From Actinomycetota bacterium (lineage in GTDB: Bacteria; Actinomycetota; Acidimicrobiia; IMCC26256; PALSA-610): a stretch of DNA of 64,000 bases. The stretch spans positions 156,684 through 220,683 of the forward strand of contig SXJP01000014.1 in NCBI GenBank assembly GCA_005779395.1, read 5' to 3'. This document shows, piece by piece, positions 1 to 8,026 of this stretch; position 1 is the first letter of the stretch; every line of letters starts with the position of its first letter. Both the position numbers and the translations under genes were made by a program. Below the pieces are notes generated by a model that saw only the letters and a program-made list of their open reading frames with translations, was not told the origin of the DNA and searched no databases.

Positions 1-1786
1 CCTCGACCACAGAGTCGCCCGAACTACGCGTTTTCTATTCGCGTGCATCCTCATCAACACCGTTGCTCTACTTGCTATGTTCTCAGTGCAGGCATCGGTC
101 TTAGGGCCACGTTCAGACAGAACCTTCGACGCGATGAATTTGATACGCGCGAATGAGGTGAACGCGCTAAGCGTGAGGCTCGCCATAGATACTTGGTTGA
201 GAACAAACTCCGCCGACGATCTCGACTTGGTGAAAGGTGCCAGGCAGAGACTCGAATTGAGGTCAGCGGTTGTTGAAGCGCTGAACCCAGATTCTTCTCA
301 AACGACGCGACTCTTGGGCGACATGAAGCGCGCCGAAGATCGCTGGGTATCGACCGTGATTGATACCGCTCTCGACGAATGTGCAACATTTGTCCCCGGA
401 ACCCCCAAACACGAAGCTCTAGTTCAAGCGAATGAAGCCATGTGTGACGCTCAACTCCAACTTTACCTGCGAACGATCGTCGGCCTCACCGACCTCACCC
501 AAACAATTAGCCGAGATCAACGTCGCGTCCTAAATGCAACCATCATTTTTTGCGGGGTGCTTTCACTAGCTGGTGCCGCAGTCGGCATTTACCGGGGTCG
601 CAAACTTCGCGCGAGCGTTAGTCCGCCGCTAGCGGCTCTCGTAGACCAGACTTCAGCGATCGAAAACGCGAGGCGCCAACGCAGCGGCGTTCGACAGCGA
701 CAGACCCAGCCGAATTTCAGAAACTTAGTGCTGGGCTAGAAAAGCTTTCGCGATCATTGATTGCTGCGGACTCAGAGACGCGACGCCAGATCACAAGTAA
801 GGATAGCCACGTCGAAAGAGCCGATGAATTGATCGCTCTCGCCCGCGAGTTGGCAACCTGCAACAGCTTCACAAAAGTTCTCGATGCAATCTGCAAGAAG
901 TCCAAGCGCCTGGCATCAGGGGCAAGGGTCACCGTATGGCTCGCCAACGAAGGAAACACGGCCCTTGACGTCGTCGCTAGTAGCGATGCGTCAACTGCGC
1001 AAGTAGTCGACATTCGGGCAGTACCGATCGGCGAAGGCGACATCGGCCGAGCCTACGAACTCGGCGAGACCACGAAACGCTCAGCAACCCCGCAGTTTCA
1101 GAAGCACGTCTCGTCATCCCGATGATCGTCGATGAACGACCTATCGGAGTTATCCACTTCGGAGGGTCAGCGGTTGCAGACCCTGATCTCGAAACAATTG
1201 CGGACCCTGAAGCCATGGCCCTACAAGCTGCCAGCGCGATCGAAGCCATGCACCGCTACGAGCAGACGATCGAACTCGCTATGACAAAAGAGCTCACGTC
1301 CGCACCAAACCGGCGTAGCTTCGATCGCGACCTAAGCGTCGCTTGTGTCGCTAGTGCACATGACGACACACCACTCGCCTTGCTAATTCTCGACGTCGAT
1401 CACTTCAAGGCGCACAACGAGATTTACGGCAACCGTCTAGCCGACATAGCCCTCACTGAATTGGCGCAGGTCCTACGAGCTGGCCTTCGGGAAGCCGACA
1501 GCATGTATCGCTGTGGCGACGATGAGTTCGCGCTCATTTTGCGCGATACCGACGAGGGCAGCGCCAAAGGAGTCGCTGAATCGGCCCTCGTTGCGGTTCG
1601 TACTCACTTCAGCCCTGTCAACACCGCGAGCAGATCAAGGTTTCAATACGAGTCGCGACCAGCGCACGCAGGTCAAGTCCCGAGGAGATGATCGCAGCAG
1701 CAGATGCAGGGCTTCGTAGGGCTAAGACTTTGGGCAGAGATATCGCATGCCAAGGCGGTGTCCCCGTGGTAGCACCAATTCAATAG
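1..1786 (+). pseudogene. Decayed membrane sensor diguanylate cyclase (CHASE-like/HAMP-GAF-GGDEF), multiple frameshifts
   Basis: The gene enters from beyond the left edge. Positions 2-739 encode a transmembrane segment (about 32-94), an extracytoplasmic helical domain and a second transmembrane segment (about 540-600), then lose frame in a HAMP-like region near 680-705. Another frame resumes with a GAF-like domain (to about 1090). A third carries on from about 1090 through a GGDEF domain to about 1617. The C-terminal end of that domain then returns in the first frame, from 1628 to the stop at 1784-1786. At least three frame changes are therefore needed to read one protein. The catalytic signature is also degenerate: CGDDEF at about 1510-1530 instead of GG[DE]EF. 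Neighbouring genes are intact, so I favour true decay over general sequence error. If functional, it would have made cyclic di-GMP at the membrane. Confidence 0.85.
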
Positions 1787-1990
1787 GCAAAGTGCTTTCG
1801 TCTACGTCTCGTACCCGTCGGTATCCTCAGGATCTGGGACTTATGCACCATTGCGTCCGATACCGATTTCCGTCAGACTGATACCGAATCTCAAGCGAAT
1901 CACCCACGCGCTCGAGAAGTTCTTCTGGAAATCTTGACAATGCCTAGTTACGATGACACGTACGGGCGAACTGACTAGGGAGTTTGCAAA

Positions 1991-4900
1991 GTGGCATTTC
2001 GTAGCAAAGTATTTTTTTGTGTCCTTTTGTTGGTACTACCAACGGCCATTGCCTCGGGGTCTAGTCCGAGTCTTGCGGCCCAGGCACTCCCTGAACACAC
2101 CGGTCTCGTACCTGTCACGCCGCGGACAGATACCCCGCGTATCGCAACTGGTCACATTTACGACATCGAAGTCATCGGTACGCGTGTCTACCTAGCCGGG
2201 ACATTCACGCAGATTCGCAATTTCGACGGCGTCAACGTCGCACAGCCCTACCTGGCCGCCTATGACATCAACTCCGGACGACTCGACATGGGGTTTCGTC
2301 CTGTGTTCCCGAGCGAGATCCAAGCCATCGAGAGTTCACCCGACGGCACCGGTTTGTTCGTCGGTGGCCGCTTCAATTCTGTTAGCGGCATAGCGCGCCA
2401 GCGCATCGTAAAACTGAACCCAACTACTGGTGCAGTCGTTACAGCGTTCACAGCTAACGCCAATGCTCGCGCTACTGCGATCGCGGTGAGCGATAACTAT
2501 GTGTACGTAGGTGGACAGTTCACGCGCGTGAACGGTGTCGTGCGCGGCGGGATGGTCGCACTGAACCCGACTACGGGCGCAGTCGACGCCGGGTTCAACC
2601 TGCCGATCACCGAAGGAATCGGTGGCGGGGGTGCCCTTACGGTGCACCAACTCAAGTTGACGCACGACCTTACAAAATTGCTTGTCGTACACACGGGTCG
2701 CAAGGTCGCCGGGATTGCCAGAACAGGTGTCGCTCTGATCGACACCGCTACGAAATCTTTGAACCCATGGCAGACCGATCTCTTCGACGACAACCTCATT
2801 TACGTTGGAGGGACACTCCGCATTGCCGCTGGCGACATCTCGCCTGATGACTCTTACTTCGTCGTAACGAGCGGCTCGGGTGGCGACCGCCCACCCCTCA
2901 ACGACACGGCTATCGCGTTTCCGATAGCTGGCACCACAGGAGTCGAACCGATTTGGATTTCGCGCCACTTCGACAGCGTTTATTCCGTTGCGATCTCTGA
3001 GACCGCCGTATACGTTGGCGGTCACTTCCGCTTCCAGGAATCTCACCTCGCCACGCAGCCATGGCCTGGTGACAGAGACGAGTCGTACGGCTGGGGCTCA
3101 AGCCCAGACGCATCGATCTTGGGCGACGAAGTTGTGCGCAGGGACACCCTCGGAGCGTTGGACCCGGCTACTGGGACCGCACTCGGTTGGAACCCTGGCG
3201 CCAACCCCTTCCAAGGCGTGCGCGCGCTTGAGCTACACCCGCGAGGTCTTTTCGTAGGCCAGGACGGCACGATGATCGGCCAACAGTCCATAGGCCGACA
3301 CGGCTTCTTTGACCGAAATGTCATTCCCCCGACGAGTGCCGCTGAAACATGGATCGACTATCCGTTCGACGGACTGACTCTCTACAGCCAAATTCCTTAC
3401 ACATTTGAGGGTAGGGCGAGCGCGACTGCTGGTGTCCAGCGCGTGCAGATAGAGATCAGGAACCGCGACAACAATCAGTACTTGCAAGACGATCTCACGA
3501 CCTGGTCGCTTACCTGGAACGGGATAAACGCGACGCTCGCAACGCCAGGCGCAACGTCGACGACCTGGTCGATTCCACTCGACCTCGCCGTCGGGGGCAG
3601 GTTCGTTTGGTCCGCACGCACGTTTGCGACTAGCGGCGGTCGCGATGCAGTGCCTGCGAGTGCAACCTTCGAGGTGAGGCTGTCAGAAGATGAGCCACCG
3701 ACCTCAACGATCACCGCCCCGATAGGGAACGTCATCACAAATACTTTCATGATGACTGGCGCAGCATTCGACGACTTTGGTGTCGCACGCATGTCGATCT
3801 CGATTCGCAGTAACGACACGGACATGTACCAGCAGGACGATGGCACAATGGCGCCGCTATACAACTCCTTCTCGTTCTTGCCAGATACCCCTGGGGAAAT
3901 CGCATCGCTTTGGGAGTACGAAGTCACGCTGCCAAATGGCTTCTACAAGATCGAAGTCAGCGTCACGGACAACCGCGGCCAAGGGGAATTACGAGGCGCG
4001 GCTCGAGATATCAGAGTTGCTGGAGCGAACCTCTCACCAACTGTCACTGTGTTAAGTCCCGCGTCGACAACTGTCGAAGTGGAGCCTGGCACACAACTAA
4101 CGCTGTCAGGCACCGCGACAGACGACACATTCATTCGCGCAGTTGAAATATCGATTAGCAACGCTCAGACGCGAGAAGGAGTGCAGATCGACGGAACCTG
4201 GGGCCGTAGCCCACGCACCTACAGGTTCACCCCGTTCAACCTCGCTTCGCCCCTCACCTACGACTGGTCCTACACAACTCCTCCGCTACCAATCGGGAGC
4301 TACGCGATCAAGGTTCGCTCAGTCGACGAACACAACTTCAGTACGCCGACTACTTCGCAACCGACCATTAATACGACAGCGAAGTTCGCCGCCGACGCAC
4401 TGCCTAACACGACACTCGACTTCGCGACAACCACTCAAGATATCGATACTCTCGTGCTTCCGATCACGGGAACTGCGAGTGACGATGCGGGAGTGTCGGG
4501 CGTGAAGATTGCCGTATATGACAGTTACGCAGGCAAGTACCTAACCAACGCAGCCCTTGGGACGACCGACCGGGCCTACGCGATGCTCGACGCAACGGTT
4601 GCCTCACCTGGCGCCACTAGCACGACGTTCGCTCTGACCCTAAATCTTCCTATTGGCGGTAACTACGCGGTGATAGCTACGGCGGTCGACTCGGCTGGCC
4701 AGTTCGATACAACAACAACGGGTGCGACAGCCAAGTATCTAATATTCCCCGGCGATAGCGACCCGACATTGAACATGGGATTGCAGCAACCTCTAGCGGG
4801 GCAAACGTTTACAAACTTCGCGATGATTTCTGGACGCGCAGAAGATGATACGGGCATTGAAAAAGTTGAGATTCAAATTGTCAACAGCACGAACATGTAT

Positions 4901-5104
4901 CTGAAGTCTGACGGAACTTTCACCTCGACATCAACATGGATTGCGGCATTCCTGACCAACCCCGGCGGCGTAGGTAGCAACTACAACTACACGACTCCGA
5001 ACTTAGTTGCGGGCATATACACGTTCAGCGTCAGAGCTACGGACACTGTCGGTCAGGTAATGGCTGCGCCCCACTCAGTATCGGTCACAATCATAAATAT
5101 CTAG
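1991..5104 (+). CDS. Large secreted protein: beta-propeller followed by five Ig-like repeats
   Basis: This 1037-residue protein has an N-terminal signal peptide (hydrophobic core within residues 5-25) and is probably secreted. Residues about 45-440 contain repeats of the delta-60/propeller kind, with recurring LNPTTGAV and VYVGGQFT motifs. From about 455 to the end there are five repeats of roughly 115 residues, each with a GxAxDDxGVxxVxIxI core and an aromatic-rich loop (Y.Q.DGT), typical of Ig-like beta-sandwich modules in extracellular proteins. No sortase motif or C-terminal membrane anchor is visible. The GTG start is preceded by AGGGAG at suitable spacing. A role in surface attachment or polymer binding is inferred from the architecture; no enzymatic motif is recognised. 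Confidence 0.85.
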   Translation: MAFRSKVFFCVLLLVLPTAIASGSSPSLAAQALPEHTGLVPVTPRTDTPRIATGHIYDIEVIGTRVYLAGTFTQIRNFDGVNVAQPYLAAYDINSGRLDMGFRPVFPSEIQAIESSPDGTGLFVGGRFNSVSGIARQRIVKLNPTTGAVVTAFTANANARATAIAVSDNYVYVGGQFTRVNGVVRGGMVALNPTTGAVDAGFNLPITEGIGGGGALTVHQLKLTHDLTKLLVVHTGRKVAGIARTGVALIDTATKSLNPWQTDLFDDNLIYVGGTLRIAAGDISPDDSYFVVTSGSGGDRPPLNDTAIAFPIAGTTGVEPIWISRHFDSVYSVAISETAVYVGGHFRFQESHLATQPWPGDRDESYGWGSSPDASILGDEVVRRDTLGALDPATGTALGWNPGANPFQGVRALELHPRGLFVGQDGTMIGQQSIGRHGFFDRNVIPPTSAAETWIDYPFDGLTLYSQIPYTFEGRASATAGVQRVQIEIRNRDNNQYLQDDLTTWSLTWNGINATLATPGATSTTWSIPLDLAVGGRFVWSARTFATSGGRDAVPASATFEVRLSEDEPPTSTITAPIGNVITNTFMMTGAAFDDFGVARMSISIRSNDTDMYQQDDGTMAPLYNSFSFLPDTPGEIASLWEYEVTLPNGFYKIEVSVTDNRGQGELRGAARDIRVAGANLSPTVTVLSPASTTVEVEPGTQLTLSGTATDDTFIRAVEISISNAQTREGVQIDGTWGRSPRTYRFTPFNLASPLTYDWSYTTPPLPIGSYAIKVRSVDEHNFSTPTTSQPTINTTAKFAADALPNTTLDFATTTQDIDTLVLPITGTASDDAGVSGVKIAVYDSYAGKYLTNAALGTTDRAYAMLDATVASPGATSTTFALTLNLPIGGNYAVIATAVDSAGQFDTTTTGATAKYLIFPGDSDPTLNMGLQQPLAGQTFTNFAMISGRAEDDTGIEKVEIQIVNSTNMYLKSDGTFTSTSTWIAAFLTNPGGVGSNYNYTTPNLVAGIYTFSVRATDTVGQVMAAPHSVSVTIINI

Positions 5105-5109
5105 CTCGA

Positions 5110-5760
5110 CTAGGAACTCGTGGGCTCGAAAGTAGATGCCAGAAAGCTAAGCACCGCGGTTTGAGGCTCAGCTGAGTCGACCCACAACACGTATACGCGT
5201 GCGCCTACGAGAACCAACCGTTCGACTATGAACTCAGCCCCAGCATCTTTGAGAGTGGCATCGGGGCTGAGTTCGATTCTGTACTCGTAGCTCTTTTCGT
5301 CTGACCCGTCGACTACGTGACCATCAGCTGGTGTGGAACCGAAGAGCTGGGAGCGGAAAAGAGCAAGCGCGCCAAGCAAGCCAACGGCGTCCGACGCCGC
5401 AGGCGCTTCCGGCAAATCGAACCAACTGACGTGCACGAAAGTGGAGTCGGCATCGCCGAGCTTCGAACGTATTCCCTGGATCTTGACGCTGCCGTCGAAC
5501 AGGTTCATCTTGTCGGTGCGTATCTCGGATGCCTCCGAAGGTATCTCGGCGCGAAATCGACCCTGTTCATTTGAGTAGGTAATGCCGGACCCGGCCATGT
5601 ACTCCTCGGCAACAGAGAGACCATCGCCCTCGCCGAGCGACCGCAACTCCGAAACGCCTGCGATTAATGAGACCACGGCACCAATGCTCAGCACGCCTAG
5701 TCCAATGCTGAGCTTGATCGCCGAAAGGCGACGTTTGCGTTGCCGACTATTTGTTGCCAT
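5110..5760 (-). CDS. Membrane-anchored hypothetical protein
   Basis: From the ATG at 5760 this encodes 216 residues. A basic N-terminus (residues 1-15) is followed by one transmembrane segment (about 17-38), then a soluble domain rich in beta structure that probably lies outside the membrane. An upstream ATG at 5802 would add 14 residues, but the 5760 start gives a 14-nt overlap with the end of the histidine phosphatase gene and puts the charged residues directly before the membrane helix. The protein has no recognised catalytic motif. It is the last gene of the minus-strand cluster that begins at 10149 and is probably co-transcribed with it. Confidence 0.7.
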   Translation of the reverse strand: MATNSRQRKRRLSAIKLSIGLGVLSIGAVVSLIAGVSELRSLGEGDGLSVAEEYMAGSGITYSNEQGRFRAEIPSEASEIRTDKMNLFDGSVKIQGIRSKLGDADSTFVHVSWFDLPEAPAASDAVGLLGALALFRSQLFGSTPADGHVVDGSDEKSYEYRIELSPDATLKDAGAEFIVERLVLVGARVYVLWVDSAEPQTAVLSFLASTFEPTSS

Positions 5761-6373
5761 TGGCCAAGTTTGGCATGTCGACATATGCCGCTGGTGTCTC
5801 ATTGAACGATGACAGCATGACTTCGCCGTCGCGTTTCGACAAGCGCGTCACGGAGGCGAGATCGAGGCGCATTCTCCATGTAGCCGCATCCGAAATCGCA
5901 AGAGCGCTACAGGCGGCTGCTTTGATCGGCGACATATGGGTGACAGCGATGAGCACACCATCGAATGACATCGCTGAGGCAAGCCAAGTCTCGACTCGCG
6001 ACCTGACGTCCACCAACGATTCACCTCCGGGTGGAACAAAACGCGGGTCCGTGCGCCATTTCGACCATTGCTCGCTCGTCACCTCGGATAGTGGCCGCCC
6101 GTCCCAGTCGCCATAGTCGAGTTCTGTGAGTGCAGGTTCCACTGCAAGTTCAATCCCAAGCGCGGACGCGATCGGGAGCGCAGTCGCTAGCGCCCTCTTT
6201 AGCGGACTCGAAAGGATCCGTAGCGACACGCCGCGGTCGATGGTCGTCGCGAAGTGACTAGCCAACGCATCTGCTTGGGCGATGCCAAGCCGTGATAGTT
6301 CAAGATCTGTCCGGCCCTGGAACAACCCGTTGGCGTTGGCTGCGGTCTGGCCGTGACGAACCAAGACGATCAT
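5747..6373 (-). CDS. Histidine phosphatase (phosphoglycerate mutase/CobC-like)
   Basis: This is a 208-residue member of the histidine phosphatase superfamily. The N-terminus carries the phospho-acceptor motif VRHGQT (residues 5-10), and SSPLKRALATA near residue 56 supplies the second arginine region. The acidic ELDYGDWDG motif near residue 84 and VTHMSPIKA near 145 complete the active site. Family members dephosphorylate small molecules such as alpha-ribazole phosphate or sugar phosphates; the substrate here is unknown. The ATG at 6373 overlaps the upstream stop by 4 nt (ATGA). In Mycobacterium tuberculosis a CobC-type phosphatase domain is fused to RNase HI (Rv2228c). Here the two are separate genes in one cluster, so this may be the stand-alone counterpart. 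Confidence 0.88.
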   Translation of the reverse strand: MIVLVRHGQTAANANGLFQGRTDLELSRLGIAQADALASHFATTIDRGVSLRILSSPLKRALATALPIASALGIELAVEPALTELDYGDWDGRPLSEVTSEQWSKWRTDPRFVPPGGESLVDVRSRVETWLASAMSFDGVLIAVTHMSPIKAAACSALAISDAATWRMRLDLASVTRLSKRDGEVMLSSFNETPAAYVDMPNLANGNK

Positions 6374-6843
6374 GCCGACACCAACCGCCCGGTCCGCAGA
6401 AAATCTCGCCGTCTCCCACGGTCAGATAGTGCGAATCGTGACCAAATCCAGAAACTCAGCGTCGCGCCGATTAGCTCGAGCGCGACCGCCCAACCGAACG
6501 ACGGAAACACTCCTGTATTGCCGAAATCGTTCCCGAATGCTGGCCACCAAAAAAGGTCTTGTTGTGTGAACCCACCCGATAGACCGATGCCGAAGAACCA
6601 CCCGATTGGCACTCCCAAGAGCCGGCGTCTTAGTAAACGTCGCCCGCGCCCCATAGTGGCGAACATCGTGATCATTAACGCACCTGTTGGAGCCAGAAGC
6701 GTGTGCGCTAACGCCTGATGCTCGACAATTAGGTCCGCTACCGGTAGCAGAGACCCGAAAGCGATCAAGCGATAATCAAGACCAGCGCTTTGGAATACGA
6801 GACAAACGGCAACTATTGAGCCAGCCGCATACCACAGCAGCAA
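6370..6843 (-). CDS. Integral membrane protein, possibly DUF457/YdjM-like
   Basis: A 157-residue protein with about four hydrophobic segments (residues 2-18, 25-45, 75-95, 115-140). The segment LLPVADLIVEHQALAHTLL has the spaced acidic and histidine residues seen in membrane proteins of the metal-dependent hydrolase-like DUF457 group, but the match is weak. The start is a TTG, which puts it only 5 nt from the end of the RNase H gene. Its stop overlaps the phosphatase start by 4 nt. It sits between two genes whose products are fused in mycobacteria, so a function linked to them is possible but unproven. Confidence 0.65.
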   Translation of the reverse strand: MLLWYAAGSIVAVCLVFQSAGLDYRLIAFGSLLPVADLIVEHQALAHTLLAPTGALMITMFATMGRGRRLLRRRLLGVPIGWFFGIGLSGGFTQQDLFWWPAFGNDFGNTGVFPSFGWAVALELIGATLSFWIWSRFALSDRGRRRDFLRTGRLVSA

Positions 6844-6848
6844 CTGCG

Positions 6849-7313
6849 TTACACCGCCGAGTCGAGCGCCGCGTTTGCCAAGGCGTCTGCCTCGCGATTC
6901 TTATCACGCAACACGTGGATGAACTCGACCGATTCATAACCGGCGAGCGCGGCGCGCGCAGCTCGCAGTAACGGCAACAGGTGCTGGGCCTTAACTTTCC
7001 ATTTTCCTAGCAACTGATTTATTACAAGTGCGGAATCGCCACTAATTACCAAGCGACGGGCCGGGAAAGCGACCGCGGCCTCGACGGTTGCTAACAGCGC
7101 CGCGTACTCAGCAACGTTGTTCGTCTCTTCTCCTATGCATTGCGAAACTTCGGCGAGCAGTTCTCCTGTTGTCAAGTCCCTGACCACCCCGCCAATCGAT
7201 GCGCGCGCCCCAGGCTGGCCGTTGCCACGCGACGCGCCATCGAACCAAATTCCGATCTCAGCTCGTGTCGAAGGGTCTAATCCCGACAATTCGAAGAACG
7301 TCTGCTGACTCAT
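6849..7313 (-). CDS. Ribonuclease HI family protein
   Basis: This 154-residue single-domain protein would hydrolyse RNA in RNA-DNA hybrids. The RNase HI catalytic carboxylates are all visible: D25 (in WFDGASRGN), E69 (NNVAEYAAL), D93 (ISGDSALV) and D143 (NREADALAN). The start is the ATG at 7313, which overlaps the upstream stop as ATGA; longer reading is possible but would intrude into the neighbouring gene. The order zinc-ribbon protein then RNase H matches Rv2229c-Rv2228c of mycobacteria. There RNase H carries a C-terminal CobC domain that is absent here and is encoded separately at 5747-6373. Confidence 0.92.
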   Translation of the reverse strand: MSQQTFFELSGLDPSTRAEIGIWFDGASRGNGQPGARASIGGVVRDLTTGELLAEVSQCIGEETNNVAEYAALLATVEAAVAFPARRLVISGDSALVINQLLGKWKVKAQHLLPLLRAARAALAGYESVEFIHVLRDKNREADALANAALDSAV

Positions 7314-8026
7314 CGAACTACGAGAATCGCGCCGCAGTTGTCGCAACTAAAGACTTGGCCAGACTTGTCGGCATGGAGTTCTGACGCTTCGACAGCTGGA
7401 ATTGTTAGGCGGCAACCCTGACATGTATTGCCGATCAGCAAAGCCGCCCCGACACCCCGGTTCAGCTCTCTACGGCGCTCGTAGTCGGCGACGAGTTCCG
7501 GAGGAAGAGTGCGCGCCGACTCTGTGCGCAGCAGGCCAATCGCGCTGATCTGATTGTCTATTTCAACTTCGGATTGTGCGATCGACCCACGCAAGGTCTC
7601 CACGTTCTTTGCCAAATCCGCAAGGATTGTCTCAGCCGCAATCACTTCGGCATCTACTTGTTCTACTTCAACCATCAACTCGATTTCCCGATCTTCGAGT
7701 TCGCCGAGGTGCCGCTCCGAATTGTCAAGGTCGGCTTGTAGGTCCTGCAACTCGCGTGTAGCTGTCACTTTTCCTGAGTACAGCCTGTCGTTCACTGCTT
7801 TGACTTTCGCTGCAGCCGTGTGAGTTTGGTCGTCGAGTAACTTCAGCGACCGATGAAGTTCGTCGCGACGACCGCGCACAGCACCGAGTTGCTCGTGAGC
7901 GATTTGGCCCGAACGCAACACGCCATCTAACTCTGCTCGCCCCGGCAAATGCACACGCTGACTACTCAGCGCGGCAATTGCCGAGTCATGTTCCTGCAGT
8001 TCGAACAGAGCTACGAGATCAGTCAT
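7310..8026 (-). CDS. Zinc-ribbon coiled-coil protein (DUF164/CT398 family)
   Basis: This 238-residue protein is mostly a long antiparallel coiled coil (residues about 5-180, heptads rich in Leu, Glu and Arg). It ends in a C4 zinc ribbon with cysteines at 202, 205, 228 and 231. This is the architecture of the CT398/DUF164 family, whose members act as scaffolds or nucleic-acid-associated adaptors with no settled biochemical role. It is coupled by 4-nt overlaps to both the PBP gene upstream (8023-8026) and the RNase H gene downstream (7310-7313), so production of all three is probably linked. Confidence 0.9.
   Translation of the reverse strand: MTDLVALFELQEHDSAIAALSSQRVHLPGRAELDGVLRSGQIAHEQLGAVRGRRDELHRSLKLLDDQTHTAAAKVKAVNDRLYSGKVTATRELQDLQADLDNSERHLGELEDREIELMVEVEQVDAEVIAAETILADLAKNVETLRGSIAQSEVEIDNQISAIGLLRTESARTLPPELVADYERRRELNRGVGAALLIGNTCQGCRLTIPAVEASELHADKSGQVFSCDNCGAILVVR

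Noticed and set aside
1935..1940. TTGACA as a -35 box for the secreted protein at 1991
   Set aside because: No acceptable -10 hexamer lies at 16-18 bp spacing.
2336..3046. Long minus-strand ORF of 236 codons opposite the propeller protein
   Set aside because: It is a shadow of the plus-strand gene; its composition is Arg/Cys-rich and no domain can be recognised.
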